Source: Aporrectodea caliginosa
Taxonomy: Eukaryota; Annelida; Clitellata; Crassiclitellata; Lumbricidae
Assembly (NCBI GenBank): GCA_020284085.1
Contig: JACEVL010000018.1
Location: 180,001 to 244,000 of the forward strand
Direction of reading: 5' to 3'
DNA length: 64,000 bases
In this document: piece after piece, positions 34,254 to 45,203 of the stretch
Numbering within the stretch: position 1 is the stretch's first letter
How the letters are laid out: the number at the start of each line of letters is the position of its first letter
Notes under the pieces: generated by a model
What the model saw: only the letters and a program-made list of their open reading frames with translations
Told to the model about the DNA's origin: nothing
Database searches by the model: none
Program-made: the position numbers and the translations under genes

Positions 34254-34420
34254 CAGGGACGTAACTATAGCGTTGGGCTTGGGGGGGCTAAGCCCCCCAA
34301 ACGAAGTTGAAGCCCCCTCAAATTAATCAAGCTGTCACGGTTCCACTATAGCCTTGGGCTACCACACTCGCCATGTTCAAGGCTTCAAGCCCCCAGCAAA
34401 AAGCCCTAGTTACGCCACTG
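34254..34420. mobile_element. hAT-type MITE with exact 8-bp target duplication
   Basis: The 167-bp element begins CAGGGACGTAACTA and ends TAGTTACGCCACTG. Exact flanking octamers CCTACCCG are at 34246-34253 and 34421-34428. Confidence 0.85.
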
Positions 34421-34699
34421 CCTACCCGGTAGCATATAATATTATGTTCATAAATTAAAATCTCATAAATTTTATGCATTCTTTATTTACGACCTATAGT
34501 TTCTTACATTTAGATATAAAACTTAGGTTTTAGTTAGTAGGCCTATTTTCTGTTACCCGTAACTTATTATCTGTTCTTAAATTATTATCTGTTTTTTTAA
34601 ATTAGACTGTTCTGAAATGGATAGGCTATCTGTTCCCGTAACTAAAAGAGCATTCTTTTATTATTCCATTACGATTTTAATTGCGATCATAGACCTAGG

Positions 34700-35370
34700 C
34701 CAAATTTAAGGTACTGAAGATAAGTAAAGGAAAGGAAACTGTAGTCAGAATACACATTGGAGGAAAACAGATAGAGCAAGTGAAAGAATTCTGCTACCTA
34801 GGGAGTATGATCACGACAGATGCCAAATGCCACAGAGAAATTAAAAGAAGGATAGCAATAGGAAAGGAGGCATTCTCAAACAGAGAGAGAATTACTGAGA
34901 GGAAAACTAAACAGGAATCTAAAGATAAGAATGATAAAGACACTAGTATGGAGCGTGGTGCTGTATGGATCGGAGACATGGACAATGAGAAAAGCGGATA
35001 TAAGAAGACTGGAAGCTTTCGAAATGTGGACATGGAGAAGAATGGAAAAAATCAGCTAGACAGAACATATGAATGAAGAAGTGTTGGGAATAATTGGAGA
35101 AGAAAGAGTCCTTATACGCACAATAAGAGACAGGCAAAGGAAATGGATCGGGCACACGCTGAGAGGAGAGACTCACTACTAAGAACGGTCATCGAAGGAA
35201 AACTGAAGGGGAGGAAGACAAGAGGAAGACCAAGACAGATGATGCTGGATTGGATGATGACAAACGGCTACAGGAAACTGAAAGAAGAGGCCCAACAACG
35301 AGAGAAGTGGCGACGTCGGATATTTGAACCTGCCTAAGAGGCAGAGAACCACAAGAAGAAGACCTAGGCC
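34700..35370 (+). mobile_element. LINE reverse-transcriptase C-terminal fragment
   Basis: Reads IGGKQIEQVKEFCYLGSMIT, then (after frameshifts) [22 protein letters not shown], RQRKWIGHTLRGDSLL-like, and GRPRQMMLDWMMTNGYRKLK. It ends in CCTGCCTAAGAGGCAGAGAACCA.AAGAAGAAG. Same family as 52520-53090 and 44660-44790. Frames are broken, so inactive. Confidence 0.85.
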
Positions 35371-35378
35371 TATGTGGG

Positions 35379-35548
35379 CAGTGGCGTAACGAAGGGTTTC
35401 TGCGCCCAGGGGCAAGATTTTATGACTGCGACCCTTTCAAATTTTTTTCTGACTTTTGATCGTTCTTGTCATAGTAGGCCTACTGCGTACCACTGAAAGC
35501 TAATTTTGCGCCCCCCTTGTGATGCGCCCGAGGGCAGTTGCGCCACTG
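35379..35548. mobile_element. hAT-type MITE
   Basis: Starts CAGTGGCGTAACGAAGGG, ends CAGTTGCGCCACTG. Flanking octamers TATGTGGG and TGTGTGGA match at 6 of 8, an older insertion than the one at 34254. Confidence 0.7.
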
Positions 35549-35647
35549 TGTGTGGACTCTTCCAAATGTTTGTTTACCTCAACAATTTTCTTTCTCTCTT
35601 GAGGATATTATGGATATATATATACAAACCAGTGTTGTGCAGGAGAC

Positions 35648-35815
35648 CAAAAAACCGAGACCAACACCGAGACTAAGACCGCTTAGTCCAAGACCAAGAC
35701 CGAGATTAAGACCGCTTAGTCCAAGACCAAGACCGAGACCAAGACCGCATTGTCCAGGACCAAGACCGAGACTAAGACCGCATTGTTCAGGACTAACACC
35801 TAAGCCTCAGGACCA
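35648..35815. repeat. CCAAGACCGAGA-type minisatellite
   Basis: Degenerate units of CCAAGACCRAGACC with interspersed GCTTAGT/GCATTGT. The plus frame reads PRPRLRPLSPRPRPRPRPH, a by-product of the repeat and not a protein call. A second block of the same family is at 36520-36650. Confidence 0.8.
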
Positions 35816-36249
35816 TAAACGCAATTCTTAATTGTAGTGTTACGTATTTTCATACTTCAAATCAGATATTTATTATATTTATAATTATAGTTTTTGTCAG
35901 GTCTCATGAAGAACACACTATAGAGCTAAACACACTCTCAGCAGGTGCACGTGTTGCGGGATACAAAAAACTTAGACAGTAAACTTCCCCATCAAATCCC
36001 TGATCTGCAACGCTTGCCAGACTACTGATTTTGCCTCGAGAAACTGCATCAGTATAAATCTAATTACTCAGTAAAGTACCAAAAGTCAGGTTAACTGCGA
36101 ATCAACTACAGCCAACGTTTTCTTGTCGCTTTTGATAAGAAGCGAACAACGAGGTCCTCGATCTCTCGCTTTGTCCTTTGTGGATCGTCGCATGAATTCG
36201 AAGCTATCTCAGAAGTCCCTGAATATGCATGTATGTATGTATGAGCACT

Positions 36250-36475
36250 TGTTATAGCGACCCTTCAAGGTTTCTACTCAGAGGCGCTCCCGACTACAGC
36301 GCGGACACTGAATCGGAGTTTCACGCTGAAGCGCTTGAGCAATTTCGAGTGAAGGACTTACCCAGGGTCCCTAAGCCGCTAAGCGGCGGCTTGAGGTGGA
36401 TTCGATCATTCGAACCCGCAACCCTCCGGCTGCAAAGCACCGAACATACCCCTACCACCGCGCCCCAAATGGCAA
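36250..36475 (-). mobile_element. tRNA-like SINE, family 2, with LINE tail remnant
   Basis: The minus strand reads GGGGCGCGGTGGTAGGGGTA and then GGGTTCGAATGATCGAATCC (box-B-like). It closely parallels the SINE at 63715. GAGGCGCTC..GAGTAGAAACCTTGAAGGG at 36255-36290 is a type A LINE tail in the same orientation. Confidence 0.6.
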
Positions 36476-36519
36476 ATATCGATAACATTTAACAAATAGG
36501 CCTATTCCACTCTAGACCC

Positions 36520-36650
36520 ACCCAAGGTCAAGAACAAAGGCGCAAGGCCAAGACCAAAGGCGAATGACCGAGACCAGACGCCCAAGACCAAGACCGCACC
36601 TTTCAAGACCAAGACCAAGACCGGTACATTCGAGACCAATACCAAGACCG
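36520..36650. repeat. Second block of the CCAAGACC minisatellite
   Basis: Units AAGGCCAAGACC, GACCAAGACCGG and similar, related to 35648-35815 but separated from it by 700 bp that includes a SINE. Confidence 0.7.
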
Positions 36651-37315
36651 ATGGTGAATGAACGCCAGATTTCATGAAATGACTGTTGAAGGTTGTGCAA
36701 TAAGTTTAAGGTCAAGGTTTGCATTTTACACACTTTCAGACTTATGTTTTCGTTCTGACCTTTTAAATTTCATTACCTAAACAGCTGTCAAAGTGATGCT
36801 GCACATGCAGATAAGTAGTTGCGCATCGGTGTGTGAAACTAGGACGAAGAGCAAACTATAAACACCATTACAAGTTAATAGTTCATTGATTCCTCTGCGT
36901 CCTGTTACATCTGCATAAAATGCAAAAAGTTGCTTTCTGTTACGCATTCGTCAGTGCACATGTAGCCTATAAAGGGCACACGAATGAAGGTCAAGCGTGG
37001 ACTTTAGTTTGCAGACGCAGCTCTAAATTCTAACGTGGCAGACGCGACTGAGCCGTGTGGCGAACTTCAACCCTGGTTTAACGACAGACTATAGCCTAAA
37101 TTAAGAGAGCAGGTCTAGCCTAAGTGATTGTTCTGGATTGTGTCTTCAGTAAGTCGCAGTTGTCTCGTGTGAGAGGATAAGATGGCGGAACCAATCCCTG
37201 TTGTCAATATGGTTTGAACAGAGAATGGGCGCGTCGACAGTGTTAAAACGGGCAATAGGAGTAAAGAGTTTCACAAGAATAAAATTATCCACTACCAGCT
37301 TAGCGAAAGAGAAAG

Positions 37316-37390
37316 AAGACGACTGCGAAGAAGAATCCGAAGAATAAGAATCCGAAAAAGAAGAAAAAGAAGAATCCGAAAAAGAATATA
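37316..37390. repeat. (GAA)-rich tract
   Basis: Imperfect AAGAAGAATCCGAA units. Low-complexity, non-coding. Confidence 0.8.
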
Positions 37391-37974
37391 GGCCTATATA
37401 AGATTTTCGTGTCAGACGTCAATATTTGAATCAGAGACACGGTCAGTCGCTACGGGGAGATGGACAGTCCAGGATGAAAGCCCCTTAAACAATTTATAGC
37501 GATTCACGCTATCATGCAAATGCCTCTGTAAGATCAGTTACTGTAGCATACACACAACTAGGCCTACCTCTAATTAACGAACTCCTTTGCAAGGTTGTTA
37601 CTTTTCTTGTATGGTCTTGAGACGTCTCGAGACAGGGTTTTAGATGACTTCTTAGTATCGATCTTTGTCTTGGGAACATATTACCTTGCATGGTCTCATT
37701 CTCCTTGGGTCATAACGTGTCATTTTGGAAACTGCCTTGATGGATGCAAGTCTTGTGCTGTTTTGCAAAAGCGATCTTGGTAAGTCTTCCGAGAAGTGCA
37801 CTGGTTTCCTGCGCTACAATGTTGGCCTGCTCCGATCTGAACGCCTAGCCCAGAAGTGTAATCACATCAACAGTTTTGAACATCGAGCTTTCTTGTCACA
37901 TGTGCGCCTGCTCTGCCACAAGCGCAGCGTATAGGCTTACGTCCCATGTACATATATGTGCGAGAGTGCGTGTG

Positions 37975-38065
37975 GTTCGCTTCTCGGTGATGGCTTATAA
38001 GAGATTTAAATCTCGGGCTAACAAGGAAACACTAAATGGCGTGACGCCCATTCAAACGGGCAGCA
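37975..38065 (+). mobile_element. SINE, family 1, 3' part
   Basis: GGCTTATAAGAGATTTAAAT, CTCGGGCTAACAAGGAAACA, CTAAATGGCGTGACGCCCAT, TCAAACGGGC: the shared tail of family 1. Confidence 0.6.
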
Positions 38066-39158
38066 GTGACAAATCAGCGTATACTTACTTACAAAGGATA
38101 TCACCCGATCGCTTTCATTGAAAAAATAGGCGGATCGAGGCAATACGATCGATATAGAAAACGCGTACATACATGTAGGCCTACATAATCCTGCCACGTG
38201 TGCAGCTGTATCCTGGTAAACCACAACAGCTCCTACATAAGGTGAAGTATGGTCAACGACCTTTGGCAGCCATGAAACGTTGAGAAAAAGCCGGAATATT
38301 AGGCCTACTATACTCAGGGCCGTTTTAAGGTCGTCGTAGAGTCGACCCTATGCACTCTTGCATAAGTTGCATTCGTAGACCCCATGCAACTGCCAACTCT
38401 GCTGCTCTGCAGTAAAGCTAAACACGTAAAAAGCATTCACATTATTTGCTGACATCATGTTTAATCATGAATCACACGAACACACCTGTTTTTATTTTAA
38501 ATCTCAATTTACCTTTTGTAGGCTATTGTTGATTATTTAATATCCCAGATATATCCACTAAGATCTAATGCAGCTTATTTTTTTCAATATCTCGCTTTCT
38601 GACTTGCGTAGGCCTCTGTAAGGCTAATTCGTAGGCCCTATAGGCACAGTGCCTACTCTGCCTATTGTGGATAATTCGGCTCTGACTATACTCCCTACCC
38701 AGTTAGCAACTTATTGGTTTCGATTTGTTTATCGAAAGTCATTTGGAATCGACCCACAGAGTTTTAGTGCCCTTGTAAATTGTTTTCAAGATAAAGTAAA
38801 GAAATTACCGCAAAAAAACTGAATGACCGAATTGGACATCTTGACAATTTCCAATTATGAAAATCCAGAAAGGGTGAGCGCTTGCAGATGATAAAAACCA
38901 CCATAACTTAAACGATCGGATCACTTCAACCTTTTCTGGGTCAGATAAATAACAAATAAATAATCTTAATGTATTAAAATAATGGTATGGAATAATAGCT
39001 AACTAAAAATTAGACTTAGACCTAAATCTGAACAAATAAACACTTAAAAACGCTACTATACTGAAGCAACAGTGGTAACTGTCAATAGTTGTTTTTAAAC
39101 CGAAAGCGGTTAAGCTAGATTCAATCCTTGGCGGTGATAAAAATGTAGTGCTGTTTAA

Positions 39159-39714
39159 CCCTTTCATTACCCATGGGACTTTGCAGTCCCGTTGGTAAAA
39201 ACCGCAATAAAACAATTGTTTAATTGTTTTTGTAGGGTTGTTTACCATTGGGACTTTAAAGTCTCTTTATAAGGTATCAGGTTTAATCGCTAGATGGGGT
39301 AATAATAACAACTTTATTTGATATTTTGCCCCATCAGAACTTTATAACTTAGTGTTCCTTAGAAGTCCCGTGGGTAAACAACCATGTGGCAGCGTGGTGT
39401 GTCTATTGAGCGACGTTGTTTGTTGGGTTTCATCTACATATTCGCTTAGGTTTTAGAATGTATACATTATTAAACATCACATGATAAAAATATATACATA
39501 GATAAGTTTGTGTGATTGATAACTACAGTATGCCTTAGCCGAATTTCAGTACCGTTGCCTACCAACGGGACTGCAAAGTCCCATTTCGTTATTTAAAAAA
39601 TATATTGAATTTAATTATATTTTTAGTCTTTCCTGCTCCATTTAAGTTATTTCATTATAGATCTGCTCTGTAGTTGATTATTTTTAATTTTAACCTTATG
39701 TGGTAAGCAAAGGG
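39159..39714. mobile_element. piggyBac-like non-autonomous element
   Basis: Both flanks are TTAA (39155-39158 and 39715-39718). The ends are CCCTTTCATTACCC and GGTAAGCAAAGGG. Subterminal GGGACTTTGCAGTCCCGTTG is repeated in inverted form as CAACGGGACTGCAAAGTCCC (about 39563-39582). Further GGGACTTTAAAGTCTC copies lie inside. TTAA targets and CCCTTT ends are characteristic of piggyBac. There is no transposase frame in 556 bp. Confidence 0.8.
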
Positions 39715-39719
39715 TTAAA

Positions 39720-40630
39720 AACTGATGGTGTTTTCAAAATAAATCCCAGAAACTAACATAGTAGCTGTTGACGACTTATTCTCTTCTAACCTTTGTATTT
39801 GATTCCGAAAGGGCTCAGTCGTGGACTGCCCTGAACCTCATGTCTCGGTCTCATCCTTTATCTTGAACCCAAACGTCTCTACACATCTTAGTCTCAATTT
39901 TTACAGCACGCTATCACGAATTGTCATGGTCTCTAATTGTGAAGTCTCGCATGCAGATAGGCCTACTGTCTTTGTATTCCTACCCTAAGCATTTACATCT
40001 GGCTCTCTTCCAGATACTTTCGTGTGTGGCTTGTTTTTCATCAAACTGGGCCATTAATCAGCAACGGCTTTATGTGGTTCCCATGCCAGCATAGAGAAAG
40101 CAACTGACACATAAACTGTAATTTATGCTGCTATGAAGTGGACTTAGGCCTTTGAGAAGACAATAAAAGATGCTAACAAAAGGAAGCCGTGGACTCGTGC
40201 CGTGAATTATATGGTTAAGTTGTGAGCATCATCAGGTAAGTAAGTCGAAAGCAGAACATTTTCAATAGCTAGATTTTTCTACTTTAAAAATGTAAGATGT
40301 TAACACTTACGCGATCTAAATTAAAAACTGACAACAGTTTAATGTCTATAGCTGAAATTACACGTGTGAACAACAAATTGTTCTTAACACATTGCCACTA
40401 GTCAACTGCATTATAAAGGCTATTGCATTAAACTAGAAATTGAGGTCTATAACGGTCCACGTGAATGCGATCATCTAGGCTAGCCGCTAATAACGCATTT
40501 AGCCTTTCGGAAGCATGCAAACTTAGACGATCTGTAATTGGATTTACTGCAGTGGCTTAAAGGCCTATAATTATTCCCTCGCATAGGACATGATTGTCAT
40601 GACTGGTTTTAAATAAATATTATATAGCCC
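39720..40630. other. No feature recognised
   Basis: Non-coding sequence between the piggyBac-like element and a LINE remnant. No exon, RNA gene or repeat signature seen. Confidence 0.5.
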
Positions 40631-40634
40631 AAAG

Positions 40635-41690
40635 ACTTGTGCTCCTCCAGACTGGCAAACTCAAAATTTCTAAACCGATGCTCTAAAGCTAAGCACAGAG
40701 CTGCAGCTTATTTGCGAGCGCTGCATCATGTCAGAAGGGTTGTCCAGAGATGGTCAAGTACAGATCCGAGGCTGGTTACCAGAGAGACCAGAGATTGTAG
40801 GAAGAGAAGCTGCTAAGGCGAGTTTCACGAGGAGGGGGAAATTTGGAAGGCGGAGATGTGATTAGAAAAGGAGAGATTTGAATCGAAGGTTATGCCAAGA
40901 TTGCACACCTGTAGGCGAGTAGGAGTCGAAAATGAGACACGAAGAGTTGGTGGAAAGGTGTTTTTTAAAGAGTTGGAGATTTTCTTTATCTGAATTCTGA
41001 AGCCAAGTATAATGAATTCTGTTCGGCAAGGTTGAGGCAAAAGGAGGTAGGAGAACACCCACTTAGGTATTAGAGTAACCGATTAGAGTAATTGAGCAAC
41101 GGAGGAGAAAGAACTGGAAAGTATAAGAAGAATTGGGTGTCATCTGTATAAAGATGGTGATCAACAGAAGAGGATTGTATAAGATGACTCAGAAGTGTAG
41201 TACAAAAGGATGAAGAGACCCTAGCCCTAGGACAGAGCCTTGAGGAACGCCACAAGAGTGTGGGAGGGTTTGTCAAAACTAGCGGCTTTGACAGAGAAGG
41301 AGCTAGAAGATAAATACGACTGGAACAGAGTAGAGCGGTGCTAGAGACACCAAACCAAGAGGACAGCCGAAGGGAAAGGCGGCAGAAATATCGAGGAGAC
41401 AGTGACAGGAGAGGTTTTGATGACTCAGAGCAGAGACCAGTTTATTATACAGAGAGACAAACGAAGTTTCTGTGGAGTGGAGTTTAGTGAAACTAGATTG
41501 GTTGGATTTAAGAAGTGAGTTAGATGGAAGGTAGTCGTTCGGCCAGCCGGGCAAGAACAAAGCGATAAGCTTATGGTCTAGATAAGAAGGAAAGACTGGT
41601 GATGGGACGATTGTTAAAGAGGTTTTTGTCGAGATTGGTTTTTAGGTTGGAGTGACAAGAGAGTGCTCAAGCCGTAGGTGAGGTGAACAG
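40635..41690 (-). mobile_element. CR1-like LINE, reverse-transcriptase remnant with type B tail
   Basis: The minus strand reads LLKSNQSSFTKLHSTET, LLDISAAF, PRARVSSSFCTTLLSHL, then YTDDTQFF (decayed YADD box), NLGITFDSNLSFSNHISA, and a 3' tail near 40640. The order of motifs is that of CR1 ORF2. Frameshifts and stops are frequent. Confidence 0.85.
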
Positions 41691-41699
41691 GGGAGAGAC

Positions 41700-41732
<33 letters not shown>
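41700..41732. repeat. (CAGA)n microsatellite
   Basis: ACAGACAGACAGACAGACAG over about 33 bp. Confidence 0.9.
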
Positions 41733-42044
41733 GAGGAGTTGATTATATTTTTTATTATTTTTTATTGAAACAAATTTCACAAACAGGATGCAGACATAGA
41801 TAGGCTTACGGAAGCTGTAGAGTGTAGACTCATTCGTCTCATTCGTCTCTTTCACCAGTTGAATAACTTCCGTAGAAGAACTTCTCTGTATCCACCGCAG
41901 GCAAGGACAAGTTCCGGAAGACAGCCTCACTCAGTTCACTTCTGTCCGTAGTCCACGGTCCCCAGACAGCAGCTCCACGCGAATTCTCCTCAGACTCCGA
42001 AGCCACAGAGCGTCAATTTTAGAAGCATTCTATAAGAAATGGGA

Positions 42045-42310
42045 TACCCGATGGAGTAGTGGTTAGCGTGCTTAATTGTTAATCGAGCGGTTGGCAGTCC
42101 AAATCCCCGCCAGGGCAAAAAATTTTTTTGAGGTTTCTGCTCCGTGTGCGCCCCCCTAGCCAACTCAGTTATAATCAGTACACTGACTGTATACTCGGTG
42201 TTAAGATGAAACGGCGACGTAGAGGACTGACCACCCGCCTTCATATGCCGAGGCTAAGAAAATGAAGTCGCTAACACTTCATACCCATTGCTGCCTCATG
42301 ACTAGCTCAA
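42045..42310 (+). mobile_element. tRNA-like SINE, family 3
   Basis: GATGGAGTAGTGGTTAGCGT resembles a tRNA 5' half and box A. GGTTGGCAGTCCAAATCCCC stands where box B would be. A 150-bp unrelated body follows and ends near CTCAAGGTACTGC. Confidence 0.55.
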
Positions 42311-42317
42311 GGTACTG

Positions 42318-42422
42318 CTCCTCCTCCTTCTCCTCCTCCTCCTCCTCCTCCTCCTGCACCTCCTCCTCCTCCTCCTCCTCCTCCTCCTCCTCCTCCTCCT
42401 CCTCCTCCTCCTCCTCCTGCTC
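42318..42422. repeat. (TCC)n microsatellite
   Basis: About 100 bp of TCC units with a few TGC/ACC interruptions. The serine-rich plus-strand frame over it is a repeat artefact. Confidence 0.95.
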
Positions 42423-42689
42423 TTCCCTCTTCCTTCTCCTTTTAGTTAAACATCTGTTTTAACTAAAAAAAATTAGTTTAACTAAACGTGTGTAACGTTT
42501 TAGTTAACTTTTGCCCAACACTGCTCTCATCCTAAACGAAAGGTCATCATAGTAATTCCTCTGCTTCATGCGGTGGCTTCAAATGACCAATCGACCTCAA
42601 AATCGTATTCTTAAACTCCAAATTTCTAAAGCGGTTGTTGAAAGTTGAGCGCTTGAAATTTGAAAGTCTAACACTTGAAAGTCTCTGTG

Positions 42690-42870
42690 ATCTCTCTGGC
42701 AACCGGACTTGGATCACCATCATTCTGACAACTCTCTGAACAAACTTGTATCAACTCGATGCAGTGCTCCTGGATAAGCTGGTGCCCGGTGCTCAACTTT
42801 CAGGTGCTCAACTTTCAAGTAGCGTTTTAGAAAGCGCTTTTGAATTTAAGATTGAGATTTTGAGGTCGAT
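42690..42870 (+). mobile_element. LINE 3' tail, type B
   Basis: CTGGCAACCGGACTTGGATC (also at 13420), then GATAAGCTGGTGCCCGGTGC and GTAGCGTTTTAGAAAGCGC. Part of the tail, GGTGCTCAACTTTCA, is duplicated. Confidence 0.5.
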
Positions 42871-43389
42871 TGGTCACTTGAAGTCACAAATGATGCTTTA
42901 TGCATTATTATAAAGGCGCTATAAGAGTCACTAGATTAGATTAGACTAATTTCTACAGCGCTATTTGACAGTTGAGCACTTGAACAGCCGTAACACCTAA
43001 TTATGCAAAATTAATTATAATGGATAGCGGCCAGATACATTAGGCTTACTCATTCGGTTACCTATAAACAGCGAATTTCTCTTACATGGTACTCCACTGT
43101 ATCCAGATAACTTTAATGGCTTAAGGCGTTCTCTGCAGGATTAGCCAATTTGTTTCATCAGAAATGCTTCGTCAATGTCGCAACAGCCGATCCATTCTCG
43201 TACACTTGTGGAGAGTATGTGCTTAGGCTAAGCCTATAAGATGCAGAATGACTGCACTTGTTATAAAAGCGTAGGAGTTCTACGTCAGACTGTTGTCAAA
43301 TTGGTGATTAAGACAAGACCTGGGCTCTTTATAGTTGCTAAGAAACAAGTTCTCTCGACCTGAGAGCTTGGCTCAGAGGTATTGTATTT

Positions 43390-44270
43390 TAACTATTTGT
43401 AAAGCACCTTTTACAGCACAAGCTATTCAGAGGCGCTCTCAGCGTGAAAGCCATGGGGAAAAAATTCAAGCAGCGGGCAGATGAGGGAGAGACCAAGGCC
43501 AAAATCCTAGACGTAGAAAGGGGAAGGTTACTCCAAGAGGAAGGACCCACAAAATCAAAGACGCGATGTTAGGCCATAGCAGTCCTTGCCCGAGGGACAA
43601 AGAGATCAAGACGGTCTAGAGATTGGAGAGAACGAAGATAAACAGCATAGATGGGCTTGCTCATTAGATTACAAAGGTACTTGGGAGCCCCTCCTTGCTG
43701 AGTTCTGGAAACCATGAGCAAGATCCTGTACCGGATTCGAGAAACAACGGGAAGCCAATGCAGTTTCATCAGTCATATAAGTTGAATTGTGAAAGAAGCG
43801 AGAAAGGTGGGCTATGAGCCTAGCTGCCGAATTCGTGACCGACTGAAGGGAGGATAGTCGAACCTTGGGAAGACCAGCTAGTAACGTATTTCAGTAATCA
43901 ATGCGACAGCAGATGAAAGCATGGACTATGGCTGTGAAAGCAGAGGAGGAGACAGATCTGCTCTGATAGCACGCAGGCGCCTCAAATGGTAGTAGCAAGA
44001 GCGCGTTAGGTTCAGAAGATGTTCATAGAACGTTACATTGCTGTTCAGGGTGACACCCGACTCACGGACGCTGGAAGAGAAAGTATAGCCTACACAGGGT
44101 AACTTACTTTGCAGAAAGTAATGGAAAATCACGTTTGAGTAGCTGCTGTTTAGTACCAGACCAGATCAACTGGGTCTTAGAGGAGTTAAGGCAAAGCCGA
44201 TTAGCAGAATCCAGAGATGGAAATCGTGAGAAAGAGTGTCTATGGAACAGCCACGAGACCAGGTCGCAAG
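43390..44270 (-). mobile_element. CR1-like LINE reverse-transcriptase remnant
   Basis: The minus strand reads NSSKTQLIWSGTKQQL, FSSSVRESGVTLNSNVTF, NLTRSCYYHLRRLRAIRADL, LHWLPVVSRIRYRILLMV, and finally the type A tail at 43390-43450. Multiple frameshifts. Confidence 0.85.
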
Positions 44271-44659
44271 GCGACCGTTAGCAAGTACCGAAGCAACCAG
44301 AGACATGGAGCCTAGATGGGGCTGACGAAGATGACACAATGCACGCGTCAGATATGGAAAGCGATATTGATCGAGTTTTGAACTTTTTAGGTCCGGTAAG
44401 CCTCATCTGATTATACCGTCAAAATAAAATGAGCTGCTGGTCAGGGACGTAAGTTTGTCAAAAACAAAAGCAGAACTGCTTAATTCAAGACTGCATGGAT
44501 GGCGTTTGATGTCGCCAGGCACAAAAGTTTCTGTCTTTCGGACCCACTAAGAAGATAATACAAGAGATTTCTTTTCGCAGGTTCACATTGATGGGTCCTT
44601 CACGGCTTCGGGTTGTGAATATGACCTACAATGATTGCGTCTTTCTATAGATTCGTCAC

Positions 44660-44790
44660 TGTTAAGCTTGAAAGCCTCATCCGATAACAGATGGATACGG
44701 AAAACTCAAAGAAGAGGCTCAACAGCGGGAGAGCGGCGAAGTTGAACATTTAAACCTGCCTCAAAAGGCACAGAACCAAAAGAAGAAGAA
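44660..44790 (+). mobile_element. LINE 3' terminus with CCTGCCT hairpin
   Basis: ATACGGAAAACTCAAAGAAG resembles the end of the 34700-35370 element. It closes with CCTGCCTCAAAAGGCACAGA and ACCAAAAGAAGAAGAAAC. Confidence 0.65.
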
Positions 44791-45203
44791 ACTTGAAAGC
44801 TGTCTTGTTACACAGTGGCATTGTCATCCAATTGTCTGCCATTTAGGCTAGTTACGCCCGGCATGCATGCGGCTTCAGGTGCTGAAAACAAACGAAAATT
44901 ATCAGCAAAACACTTTTCTCAGTAAAGCTAATGCAATAAGTCAACTGATGTAAAGAGATTAAAAGCGCCAGAATTCAATTAAAGTTTATCATGTTTCTCC
45001 AAATCCCTACGTGATACAGTAAATCTGCAATTATAGGCCTATTTTGTGTTGACACTGAAGCTGTCTGTACGTCTAAATACCAAAATATTTCAGAAAGAGA
45101 TATTAAAAATTGTTGCCCAGTGTTATCATTATTAGTTGCTATAATTATTAGTTGTTGTTGACTTGTTGTTGGCGCATGTTGACGCCTTCTGTTTTCAGAC
45201 AAG

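Noticed and set aside
35538..35831. 97-codon proline/arginine-rich ORF
   Set aside because: It is a translation of the CCAAGACC minisatellite, with no start context or splice partner.
37182..37216. ATGGCGGAACC.. as a gene start
   Set aside because: The frame closes after eleven codons and the only donor (ATG|GTTTGA) is poor. No downstream exon found.
42262..42462. Serine-rich ORF
   Set aside because: Produced by the (TCC)n microsatellite.
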